A stretch of 64,000 nt of DNA from Allotamlana fucoidanivorans. GTDB taxonomy: Bacteria > Bacteroidota > Bacteroidia > Flavobacteriales > Flavobacteriaceae. Positions 36,335 to 44,536 of the stretch are shown piece by piece. Where the stretch lies: positions 283,373 to 347,372 of the forward strand of contig NZ_VDCS01000002.1 of assembly GCF_006265225.1 (NCBI RefSeq), read 5' to 3'. The notes under the pieces were generated by a model. The model was not told the DNA's origin. It worked only from the letters and a program-made list of their open reading frames with translations, and ran no database searches. The position numbers were made by a program, and so were the translations under genes. The first letter of the stretch is position 1; the number at the start of each line of letters is the position of its first letter.

Positions 36335-36841
36335 TTACTTTATAAAACGACTATGCCAACTTTCACTAGCAGGCACTTCCCAATTTTCATTGAATTCCTT
36401 AATATTAGCCACCAAATTATTGAAGACAATGGTGTTTTTAGATACGGCTTTGTCTTTGGCCATTTTTCTAAAATCAGTTAAAGACTTATACGCTATATAT
36501 GCGCCTTGTTTGTAGGATACATTCATTTTATCCATCAAATCTACGTTGTAATCTTGTTCTAATTGTTGAATAAAATGAACGGAGGCGTCTATAGAACAAC
36601 CCGTTGCCACATTCATGCTTTGATTTAACCCTAAAACAATAAAACGCTTATATTTAACAACATAACCCGCTTGTAAATCACCTCCATGAGCTGTCCAGTT
36701 TTCAATAAACGTTTCAAGCTTTGATTGTATTTCCTCTAATTCTTCTTCAGTAAACGAGCGGTTGGCTTGATAAATCCAAACCCGTGATTCTTCTGGTAAT
36801 GTATTGAAATCTACTAGCATGTTTTCTTTTTTTAGTCTCAA
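36335..36841 (-). CDS. Conserved flavobacterial protein (often mislabelled ABC transporter ATPase)
   Basis: 168 residues from 36841; the ATG at 36820 (codon 8, giving MLVDFNTLPEESRVWIYQAN) is the more likely start, since the first codons overlap the spacer to the gene before. It has no signal peptide and no membrane segment. Homologues are often named ABC transporter ATPase, but I see neither a Walker A, a Walker B nor an LSGGQ motif, so that name is unsupported. Visible are ESRVWIYQANR and the cysteine-containing block NVATGCSIDASVHFI. It lies 9 bp after the CCG-domain gene in the same operon. Function unknown. Confidence 0.82.
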   Translation of the reverse strand: MRLKKENMLVDFNTLPEESRVWIYQANRSFTEEELEEIQSKLETFIENWTAHGGDLQAGYVVKYKRFIVLGLNQSMNVATGCSIDASVHFIQQLEQDYNVDLMDKMNVSYKQGAYIAYKSLTDFRKMAKDKAVSKNTIVFNNLVANIKEFNENWEVPASESWHSRFIK

Positions 36842-36850
36842 GTATATGTT

Positions 36851-37651
36851 TTACAAATCCTGAGCGTTAGCAATAAGTTCTGCGATGTCTAAAACAGCAA
36901 CAGCATTTTCTTTTTCTTTGGCTTTTACACCGTCTGTCATCATGGTATTACAAAACGGACATCCGGCAGCAATAATCTCTGGTTTGGTTTCCAGAGCCTG
37001 TTCTGTACGTTCTATATTTACTTCCTTATCCCCTTTTTCAGCATCTTTAAACATTTGTGCGCCTCCAGCACCACAGCATAATCCGTTACTTTTACACTTT
37101 CGCATTTCAACTAATTCAGCTTCCAACTTTTGAATCAGCTCACGTGGTGCCTCATAAACATTATTAGCACGCCCTAAATAACACGGGTCATGGAAAGTGA
37201 TTCGCTTACCTTTAAATCTACCACCCTCAACCGTTAATCTGCCTTCTTCAAATAATGACTTTAAAAACTGTGTATGATGTAGCACCTCATAATGACCGCC
37301 TAAACCTGGGTATTCGTTTTTTATGGTATTAAAACAATGCGGACAAGCAGTAACAATCTTTTTAATATCATAGGCATTTAAAACCTCAATATTGGTAGCA
37401 GCCTGCATTTGAAATAAAAACTCATTTCCTGCGCGCTTGGCTGGATCTCCAGTACAGCTTTCTTCAGCACCTAAAACAGCAAAGTCTACATTCGCCTTAT
37501 TTAATAATTTCACAAAGGCTTTTGTAATTTTTTTTGCTCGGTCATCAAAACTTCCAGCACATCCCACCCAAAACAGTACTTCGGGTTGTTTGCCTTGCCC
37601 CATATATTCGGCCATTGTTGGTACTTTGAGTAGATTGCTCATGTGATACAT
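36851..37651 (-). CDS. Fe-S redox protein with two CCG domains (heterodisulfide reductase-like)
   Basis: 266 residues; ATG 37642 (codon 4, MSNLLKVPTMAEY) is the likely start. Two cysteine-rich CCG domains are visible: FWVGCAGSFDDRAKKI with TACPHCFNTIKNEYP (about 28-115), and HDPCYLGRANNVYEAPRELI with SNGLCCGAGGAQMF and AAGCPFCNTMM (about 155-240). These bind a noncubane Fe-S centre in heterodisulfide reductase and lactate/glycolate oxidases. It pairs with the membrane Fe-S protein encoded upstream at 37749-39062; together they look like a membrane electron-transfer complex whose partner is unknown. The ~100-bp spacer between them holds a structured repeat. Confidence 0.9.
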   Translation of the reverse strand: MYHMSNLLKVPTMAEYMGQGKQPEVLFWVGCAGSFDDRAKKITKAFVKLLNKANVDFAVLGAEESCTGDPAKRAGNEFLFQMQAATNIEVLNAYDIKKIVTACPHCFNTIKNEYPGLGGHYEVLHHTQFLKSLFEEGRLTVEGGRFKGKRITFHDPCYLGRANNVYEAPRELIQKLEAELVEMRKCKSNGLCCGAGGAQMFKDAEKGDKEVNIERTEQALETKPEIIAAGCPFCNTMMTDGVKAKEKENAVAVLDIAELIANAQDL

Positions 37652-37660
37652 TATGTTTTT

Positions 37661-37737
37661 TGCGTTAGGGATTGAGCTATTGTTGGAGCTCCTTGAAAAG
37701 AGCGACTTGCGAAAGCCCGACCCTTGTGGTAACGCCC
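37661..37737 (-). repeat. Structured intergenic element inside the Fe-S operon
   Basis: GCGTTA at 37662-37667 pairs with TAACGC at 37730-37735 and closes a ~74-nt element. Inside are GGG / CCC blocks and the palindrome GGAGCTCC (37685-37692). The GC content is well above the surroundings. From memory, similar GCGTTAGGGATTG ... GCCCGACCCTTGTGG sequences recur between genes in flavobacterial genomes. Confidence 0.5.
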
Positions 37738-37748
37738 TTATTATATAA

Positions 37749-39062
37749 TTATTCGTTTTTCCAGTTTAGCCTATCCATTTGATTGTAAGGCCACGGTGCA
37801 CCATTGTTTTCTATATTGGTCATCATAGTATTAAGCTCTGCTGGTGCAGCAGATTGTTCCATAACCAAATACCGGCGCATATCTAAAATGATAGATAATG
37901 GATCTATACTTACAGGACAAGCCTCTGTACAGGCGTTGCAGGATGTACAAGCCCAGAGTTCTTCTCTTGTTATATAATCATCAAGAAGTTGTTTACCATC
38001 CCCCTTAAACTCGCCATTATTTGCATCTATATTTTTACCCACCTCTTCCAGACGATCTCTGGTATCCATCATAATTTTACGCGGTGATAATTTTTTGCCG
38101 GTTAAATTTGCAGGACATTCACTGGTACAACGTCCGCACTCTGTACAGGTGTAAGCATTGAGTAATTGTACCCAATTTAAATCTTGTACATCACTAGCGC
38201 CAAATTTTTCTGGAATATCATCCTCACCACCTTCAGCGGGAGCTGCAAACGGATCGGCATCAGGATCCATCATCATTTTTACTTCATTGGCTACCGCCTC
38301 TAGGTTATCCATTTGTCCTTTAGGTTGTAATTTTCCGTAAAATGTATTTGGAAACGCCAGTAAAATATGTAGATGCTTTGAAAAATATAAATAGTTTAAA
38401 AAGATGAGAATACCAATAATATGCAGCCACCAGGCACCTCTTTCTATAAGATGCAGTCCATTTTCTGGCATACCTTCAAAACAGGGTGCTATAAACTGAC
38501 TTATAACATTTCCTGAGTTTAAACTTTGAAATTGTGAATCGGTAGCATTCATAACTAAAAACAGAGTCATTAATACCACTTCAAAATACAGAATTAAATT
38601 ACCATCTTGTTTAGGCCATCCTGACATTTCACTTTTCATGAAACGTGCTAATTTGATAACATTTCTTCGTACCCAAAATACGGTTACTGATACTAAAACA
38701 AGACAAGCTAAAACCTCAAACGTTCCTATTAAAAAACCATACACGGAAATGGGCAATACTTTTAATCCTATACGATGTGTACCAAATAAGCCATCAAGAA
38801 TGATCTCTAAAACTTCAATATTTATAATAATAAAACCAATATAAACAATGACGTGCAGCACCCCAGAAACAGGACGACGCACCATTTTGCTTTGCCCCAA
38901 GGCAATCCTAATCATGTTTTCCCAGCGCTGAGATTGATTATCTGACACGTCAATATCTCTACCTAGTTTTATGTTTCGAATAAGCTTTTTTACATTTTTA
39001 GCAAAATAGCCTATCCCTAAAACGAGTATAACGGCAAATAAAACGTTGGAAATATATGACAT
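37749..39062 (-). CDS. Membrane-bound 4Fe-4S protein (heterodisulfide reductase-type electron carrier)
   Basis: 437 residues. The N-terminal ~245 residues carry about five to six hydrophobic helices with histidines (for example GVLHVIVYIGF, WLHIIGILIFL), which suggests a haem-binding membrane domain like the nitrate-reductase gamma fold. The cytoplasmic C-terminus has two 4Fe-4S motifs: CTECGRCTSECPA near 310 and CTSCNACTEACPV near 376. It starts 2 bp after mlaD, so the genes are coupled. With the CCG protein it would pass electrons between the quinone pool and an unknown partner, possibly in fatty-acid or lactate oxidation. Confidence 0.9.
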   Translation of the reverse strand: MSYISNVLFAVILVLGIGYFAKNVKKLIRNIKLGRDIDVSDNQSQRWENMIRIALGQSKMVRRPVSGVLHVIVYIGFIIINIEVLEIILDGLFGTHRIGLKVLPISVYGFLIGTFEVLACLVLVSVTVFWVRRNVIKLARFMKSEMSGWPKQDGNLILYFEVVLMTLFLVMNATDSQFQSLNSGNVISQFIAPCFEGMPENGLHLIERGAWWLHIIGILIFLNYLYFSKHLHILLAFPNTFYGKLQPKGQMDNLEAVANEVKMMMDPDADPFAAPAEGGEDDIPEKFGASDVQDLNWVQLLNAYTCTECGRCTSECPANLTGKKLSPRKIMMDTRDRLEEVGKNIDANNGEFKGDGKQLLDDYITREELWACTSCNACTEACPVSIDPLSIILDMRRYLVMEQSAAPAELNTMMTNIENNGAPWPYNQMDRLNWKNE

Positions 39063-39064
39063 GA

Positions 39065-40000
39065 TTATTCAGTTTCTTCACCCTCTTGATATGGAATTTC
39101 TTTTTTTGAAAGAATTCTAAAATATCGTTTTGGATGTAATTTTATATCACGTAATAAGGCCTCAAGTTCTTGACTAGCCCCTTGAAGATTATTATAAAGC
39201 GCCTCATCTTTAAGTAATTTACCCATTGAGCCCTCACCTTTCTCCATACCAGCCAAAACACTATTTAAGGTTTGAAGCGTCTTATTTAATGAGGTAACCG
39301 TTTGGCCAATTTCTGCATTTTTTAATTCTTCTGACAATGCCGCCAAATCAGCACTTGTGTTTTTAAAATTCTCAAGAATGGCAGCAATATTCTCATCATT
39401 TTTATTGAGCAAACCATTCACTGAATTAGAGGTATACTTTAACGATTTTAAGGCTCCATTTAACTCTGCGATGGTAGCCTTTAACCCTTTTTCAGAATTG
39501 TCTTTCACTAACTCATTCATACTTATTAAAAGCGTATCTGTTGCTCTTAATGTAGAATTTAATTCACTACTAATACCCGAAAAATTCTTAGACAAACTAG
39601 TTACCAAACCAGGCTCTACGTAAGATTGTATAACATCGCCTGACTGAGCAATTTCTCCATCATTTTCAACAAGGATGGCTAAAGCGCTCCCTCCCATAAG
39701 TCCCGTTTCGTAAAGTTTAACCCTACTGTTTTTTGAAAATTTTAATTGACTGTTTACAGCAAAAGTCACCCTTGTTTTACCAGAGTCATAGTCATAGGCA
39801 ATATCCTTAATTTTACCAACCACATTACCTTTAACCGTCACCGCCGAGGACTTGGAAAGTGCATTATATTCAAACTCTGTATAATATATATTTGAAGAAT
39901 CTAGTAAATTTTGACCTTTTAAATAATTAAACCCAACTATAAAAAGTGCGATGCCTAATATAACTAGAATACCTGTTTTAACTTCTCTTGTTACTTTCAA
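39065..40000 (-). CDS. mlaD: MlaD-family lipid-transport substrate-binding protein
   Basis: 311 residues. One N-terminal membrane helix (about 9-27, VKTGILVILGIALFIVGFNYL) is followed by a single MCE domain (about 35-115, KGNVVGKIKDI and GLMGGSALAILV). The C-terminal half is helical (ELNSTLRATDTLLISMNELV and similar) and probably oligomerises. Proteins of this kind shuttle phospholipids between inner and outer membranes with MlaE/MlaF, which are not in the window. It lies between the amidase gene (50 bp upstream) and the Fe-S operon. Confidence 0.92.
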   Translation of the reverse strand: MKVTREVKTGILVILGIALFIVGFNYLKGQNLLDSSNIYYTEFEYNALSKSSAVTVKGNVVGKIKDIAYDYDSGKTRVTFAVNSQLKFSKNSRVKLYETGLMGGSALAILVENDGEIAQSGDVIQSYVEPGLVTSLSKNFSGISSELNSTLRATDTLLISMNELVKDNSEKGLKATIAELNGALKSLKYTSNSVNGLLNKNDENIAAILENFKNTSADLAALSEELKNAEIGQTVTSLNKTLQTLNSVLAGMEKGEGSMGKLLKDEALYNNLQGASQELEALLRDIKLHPKRYFRILSKKEIPYQEGEETE

Positions 40001-40050
40001 AATAGCTTAATTTGAAAAGCAAATTTAATATAAATTTGAAAAGAACACGC

Positions 40051-41151
40051 TTAATTTGCAACTGATTTTAACGCCTCGGTCAATGCTATTTTATGACCAT
40101 CTTTAAAAGCAACGATAAAACAGGACGTATAACCTTTTTGTTTTGCCTCTTGTTCAAGCTGCTTTATCATGGAATAATTTGAAGTGTTTCCATAAAAATA
40201 CTTATATAAATTACCTTGCTTCTCTTTAGATACACCTTGTAACCCCTTAAAGTTAAAAGGTGCTGTATCTATCGATTTTGAACTTGCAGCAATTTGTACT
40301 TTAAACGTAATGTTTGTGTTTATAGCAGACTCTGATGCTTTATTAGTCATTAAGGCCAAATTACCCACATTGGAATCTATACTTTTCTTATACTCTAAAA
40401 CAGCATCAGCAATAGATTTTGATATTTGCTGTTGCCCTTTTTTAGAATTTAAATAAGCTCCTTCTTTTTTATACGTTAAAAACCCTGTTTCTACCAAAAC
40501 ACTTGGCATCACTGTTTGATGCAATACTATGAAGCCCGCCTGCTTAACGCCTCTATTCTTCCTTTTTAAAGTATTGGTAAACTTATCTTGTATTAAACTG
40601 GCCAACATAATACTTTGATCTAAATATTCTTCTTGGCTTAAAAGGATACTCATTACCGATTCTGGTGAATTAGGATCAAAACCAGCATAATTTTCCTCAT
40701 AATTATCCTCCATAAAAATTACAGAATTCTCTTTTTTTGCAACCTCAAAATTAGTTTTATTCCGATGGGTTCCTAAAACAAAGGTTTCTGTGCCATGGGC
40801 TGCAGAATGATGTGAATTACAATGTACCGACACAAACAAATCTGCATTAGCTCTATTGGCTATTTGCCCTCTAACAAATAAATCTATAAATGTATCTGTC
40901 TTGCGGGTATAAACTACTTTTATATCAGGATGACTTTCAAGCATCTTACCAACGGCTAAAACCACCTTTAAGGCAATATCCTTTTCTTTAAAACCATTCC
41001 CAATATTACCTGGGTCATTTCCACCATGACCAGCATCTAAAACAACTACAAACTTTTTATTGCTAGGCACTTCATTATCAACGGTAACAAATGAAGAGCA
41101 AAGTAAAACACTTATTAGAGATACGAAAATGGCTAATTTATACGTTTTCAT
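40051..41151 (-). CDS. N-acetylmuramoyl-L-alanine amidase (Amidase_3) with SPOR-like tail
   Basis: 366 residues with a signal peptide (to about residue 22). The Amidase_3 domain covers about 33-250 with zinc and catalytic motifs in order: VLDAGHGGNDPG, KEKDIALKV, SVHCNSH, and VLVETGFLTYKKEG. The C-terminal ~75 residues (FKVQIAASSKSID ... KGYTSCFIVAFKDG) resemble an SPOR peptidoglycan-binding domain, which would direct it to denuded septal glycan. It cleaves the bond between muramic acid and the stem peptide during division. The gene leads the minus-strand run amidase > mlaD > Fe-S proteins. Confidence 0.93.
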   Translation of the reverse strand: MKTYKLAIFVSLISVLLCSSFVTVDNEVPSNKKFVVVLDAGHGGNDPGNIGNGFKEKDIALKVVLAVGKMLESHPDIKVVYTRKTDTFIDLFVRGQIANRANADLFVSVHCNSHHSAAHGTETFVLGTHRNKTNFEVAKKENSVIFMEDNYEENYAGFDPNSPESVMSILLSQEEYLDQSIMLASLIQDKFTNTLKRKNRGVKQAGFIVLHQTVMPSVLVETGFLTYKKEGAYLNSKKGQQQISKSIADAVLEYKKSIDSNVGNLALMTNKASESAINTNITFKVQIAASSKSIDTAPFNFKGLQGVSKEKQGNLYKYFYGNTSNYSMIKQLEQEAKQKGYTSCFIVAFKDGHKIALTEALKSVAN

Positions 41152-41344
41152 GAGGTAAATTCTTTTTAGTTTTAAACACTAACTCTCCTAAATCAATACT
41201 ATTTTATTTTTTTAGAAACATTAACAAGTTGTAATCTATGAACTTAGCGAATAAAAAAACTCGGTCTATCTATCAAACTCTTTGAGAGCTGTTTTTATTT
41301 TAATTTTTTAATTGAATATTAAATCAATCACAGAAAAATATATG

Positions 41345-41352
41345 TAATTTTG
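41345..41352 (+). promoter_or_regulatory. -7-like element overlapping the proposed lptD start
   Basis: TAATTTTG matches TAnnTTTG. If functional, transcription would start near 41359, downstream of the TTG at 41350, and favour the in-frame TTG at 41401. No convincing -33 element was found. Confidence 0.25.
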
Positions 41353-44115
41353 GCTTTTCAAAAACCGAGCCATACTTTTACAAAAATACATTTAAAAGCG
41401 TTGCACACAAACAACTTTAAAATACTTTTTGCGCTAAGTTTTACAGTGTTTATTAACATGTTAAGCTTCGGTCAAGACATCCCTAAAAAGGAAAAAAAAA
41501 TAGACCGACTGGTCATAGAGACCCAAGAAAAAGATTCGCTTAGTGTTACTTCTGATAGTCTTGCATTAACTGAAATTTCAGAAAAAAGCCAAGACACTAC
41601 CATAATTGATACTATCATCCCTAAAAAAGAGCTTTTAGAGAATGTTGTAGATTATCATGCTGACGATTATACCAAATTCAATCAGAAAGAACATAAACTC
41701 TACTTATATAATCTGGCCAGAATTGAGTATGGAGACATGAAAATTGAAGCAGGAGATATTACTATTGATTATAATAAGAATACGGTATATGCTAAAGGCA
41801 TTGTTGATTCTACAGGTGCTTATGAACAAAAACCTGTTTTTTCTCAAGGTAGTAATGTGGTTGAGCCCGATTCTATTCTTTTCAATACTGAGACTAAAAA
41901 AGCGCTTATTTATAATTCTCAAACAGAACAAGGAGATGGTACTGTAATTGCATCAATTACAAAAAAAGAGAATGACTCTGTTTACTTTATTAAAAATGCT
42001 AAATATACAACTGCCGAAGACCTTGAAGATCCTGATTATTATATAAAGCTTAGAAAAGCAAAGGTGGTACCAGGAAAAAAAATTGTAACAGGTTTAGCCA
42101 ACATTTTTATATATGATGTACCTACCCCTGTTGGATTGCCTTTTGGTTTTTTTCCACAAAGTGAGACTCAAACCTCGGGTATCATTTTACCTACTTTTGG
42201 AGAACAAAATGATCGGGGTTACTTTCTTCAAAATGGAGGATATTATTTTGCTATTAGTGATTATGTAGATTTAACTGCTTTGGGTGATTATTACACCAAC
42301 GGTAGCTATGCGTTAAGAATGGAAAGTACTTATGCTAAGCGCTATAGGTTTCGAGGTAATTTTGGGTTTAGGTATGAAAACTTAATTGTAAGTGAACGTG
42401 GTTTTCCAGACTATGCTAACAGTACCATTTATAATCTTCGATGGTCGCATAGTCAAGACTCAAAGGCTAACCCTAGCTCTAGGTTCTCTGCATCAGTAAA
42501 CTTAGGTAGTAGCAAATATTATCAATTATCACAAAACAATAGTAATGTTGGTAACCGTTTAAACAACAACTTATCTTCTTCTATATCTTACTCTAAAACA
42601 TTTTCAGGAGAACCGCAAGTTAATTATAGCCTTACTGCCACCCATTCACAAAACACACAAACTCAGGTTATCAATATGACGCTGCCTACATTTCAAGGTA
42701 GTGTTGGCAGAATGTATCCGTTTGCAGCAAAAGATGGTTCAAAAAAAGGAATTTTTCAGAATATAAATTTCCAATATAATGTGCGTGGGGAAAACAGAAT
42801 TCAAACCACAGATTCTTTATTTTTTAAAAAGGAAATGTTTGATGATGCCAAGGCTGGCTTTCAGCATACCATTCCGTTAACAACCAACTTCAAAGTATTT
42901 AAACATTTTAGTATCAGTGCTGGAACTAGTTATAATGAGGTTTGGACCTTTAAAACGATTGAAAAAGCATACAATCCTATTGCCGAAACTGAAGTAGTTA
43001 CCGACATTAATGGCTTTGATGCCTTTAGAACCTATAATTTTAGCACAAGTTTAGGTACCACCGTTTATGGAATGTTCAATTTTGAAAAAGAAGGAAAAGA
43101 TTCAAAAATTAAGGCCATAAGGCATGTTATGCGCCCCTCTGTAAGCTATAACATCAATCCGTCATTCAGCAAATACTATGATTCTTATGAGGTTATAGAC
43201 GCCGATGGCACTACGAGAAGTGAAGTAGAGTACACCCGATTTGAAGGCGGTATTTTTGGAACACCTAACAAAACCTTTTCTAGTAGTGTAGGGCTTTCGC
43301 TTTCTAATAATTTTGAAGCCAAAGTAAGAGATAAAGATAGTACGGCTACTGAAGCCAAAAAAATCATACTACTCAACAACTTAAATTTTTCAACAGCTTA
43401 TAATATTGCCGGAGATTCACTCCAATGGAGCCCTGTAAGAATGAGTGGTGGCACACAGTTTTTTGATAATAAACTGAGTATCAATTTTGGAGCCACTTTA
43501 GATCCTTATGCGTTAGACAATAATAACAACAGAATTGATAAATTTAATATTGAGAATGGGGGGAGCCTCTTTAGGTTGACCAGTGGTAACTTAACCGCAA
43601 GTTGGTCTCTTTCAAATAAAAACAAGAAAAAGGGTGATGAAGATGATGACAGGTTAGAAGAAAATCTTCGTGGTGGAGGTAGAGCCGATGATTTGTTTGG
43701 TGTGTCTGATGATTATTCCAACCAACAAATGGGTAAAAAGAAAGACGATAAAGACAAACCACCCTCTGAGCTTTACAAACATAAAATTCCTTGGAGTTTA
43801 AGGCTGGCTTATGCTGTAAACTACTCAAATAACAGAAGGCAAAATGAAATATCGTCGCATTCACTAATGTTTTCTGGTGATATTGAACTCACAGACAAAT
43901 GGTCTATTGGGGGATCTTCTGGTTATGATTTTAAGAATTTTGGTTTTACACCTACACAACTTCGTTTTGAACGCGATTTAATGAGTTGGCGTATGAATTT
44001 TAGCTGGACCCCCTTTGGACCGTGGAAACAATGGAATTTCTTTATAGGTATCAAATCTAGCCTACTTCAAGATTTAAAATACGAAAAGCGCAGACAACAA
44101 GACCTTCGTCTTTAA
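41350..44115 (+). CDS. lptD: LptD-like outer-membrane LPS-assembly protein
   Basis: 921 residues from TTG 41350, or about 904 from TTG 41401; no ATG precedes the signal-like region ILFALSFTVFINMLSFGQ (about 25-42). The N-terminal domain has OstA/LptD-type repeats (about 90-240: LARIEYGDMKIEAGDITIDY, NTVYAKGIVDSTG). The remainder is a large beta barrel with many aromatic strands and PTPVGLPFGFFPQSETQTSGIILPTFGEQNDRGYF-type text near 257-290, a hallmark of the flavobacterial LptD relatives. It would insert lipopolysaccharide into the outer leaflet. It lies divergent from the amidase gene and upstream of ridA. Confidence 0.88.
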   Translation: MAFQKPSHTFTKIHLKALHTNNFKILFALSFTVFINMLSFGQDIPKKEKKIDRLVIETQEKDSLSVTSDSLALTEISEKSQDTTIIDTIIPKKELLENVVDYHADDYTKFNQKEHKLYLYNLARIEYGDMKIEAGDITIDYNKNTVYAKGIVDSTGAYEQKPVFSQGSNVVEPDSILFNTETKKALIYNSQTEQGDGTVIASITKKENDSVYFIKNAKYTTAEDLEDPDYYIKLRKAKVVPGKKIVTGLANIFIYDVPTPVGLPFGFFPQSETQTSGIILPTFGEQNDRGYFLQNGGYYFAISDYVDLTALGDYYTNGSYALRMESTYAKRYRFRGNFGFRYENLIVSERGFPDYANSTIYNLRWSHSQDSKANPSSRFSASVNLGSSKYYQLSQNNSNVGNRLNNNLSSSISYSKTFSGEPQVNYSLTATHSQNTQTQVINMTLPTFQGSVGRMYPFAAKDGSKKGIFQNINFQYNVRGENRIQTTDSLFFKKEMFDDAKAGFQHTIPLTTNFKVFKHFSISAGTSYNEVWTFKTIEKAYNPIAETEVVTDINGFDAFRTYNFSTSLGTTVYGMFNFEKEGKDSKIKAIRHVMRPSVSYNINPSFSKYYDSYEVIDADGTTRSEVEYTRFEGGIFGTPNKTFSSSVGLSLSNNFEAKVRDKDSTATEAKKIILLNNLNFSTAYNIAGDSLQWSPVRMSGGTQFFDNKLSINFGATLDPYALDNNNNRIDKFNIENGGSLFRLTSGNLTASWSLSNKNKKKGDEDDDRLEENLRGGGRADDLFGVSDDYSNQQMGKKKDDKDKPPSELYKHKIPWSLRLAYAVNYSNNRRQNEISSHSLMFSGDIELTDKWSIGGSSGYDFKNFGFTPTQLRFERDLMSWRMNFSWTPFGPWKQWNFFIGIKSSLLQDLKYEKRRQQDLRL

Positions 44116-44148
44116 TATAAATTGTTTAATCACGTAAATTATTTCTAA

Positions 44149-44529
44149 ATGAAAACAATTATAACCACAGCAAAAGCCCCCGCGCCTATAGGTCCTTACA
44201 ATCAAGCCGTATTGAGCGGAAACACATTATACACTTCTGGCCAAATAGCTATAAATCCAGAATCTGGGGCATTAGTTTTAGATGACATCACCTCCGAAAC
44301 CACTCAAGTGATGCACAATATATTGGCTATTCTTGAAGCTGCAGGCATGACCTTTAACCATGTTGTTAAATCTTCTATATTTATTAGTAACATGGATGAT
44401 TTTGCTGAAATCAACAATGTTTATGGTAGCTTTTTTAATGATGAAATTGCGCCAGCTCGTGAAACAGTTCAAGTAGCTCGATTACCTAAAAATGTTAATG
44501 TAGAAATTAGTGTTATTGCTGTAAAATAA
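44149..44529 (+). CDS. ridA: RidA family reactive-intermediate deaminase
   Basis: 126 residues, the usual length for RidA/YjgF. Signatures: APAPIGPYNQAV at the start, LYTSGQIAINPESG, VVKSSIFISNMDDF, and the C-terminal APARETVQVARLPKNVNVEI, with the conserved Arg that binds the substrate carboxylate. RidA hydrolyses reactive enamine/imine products of PLP enzymes to 2-ketoacids and ammonia. It follows lptD by 33 bp and ends 7 bp before the convergent kinase gene. Confidence 0.96.
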   Translation: MKTIITTAKAPAPIGPYNQAVLSGNTLYTSGQIAINPESGALVLDDITSETTQVMHNILAILEAAGMTFNHVVKSSIFISNMDDFAEINNVYGSFFNDEIAPARETVQVARLPKNVNVEISVIAVK

Positions 44530-44536
44530 TACCAAG

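Noticed and set aside
36335..36841. ABC transporter ATPase name
   Set aside because: No Walker A, Walker B or signature motif is visible.
43571..43864. 97-residue His-rich open frame on the minus strand
   Set aside because: Antisense to the LptD-like gene; the histidines come from the complement of Asp/Asn-rich codons.
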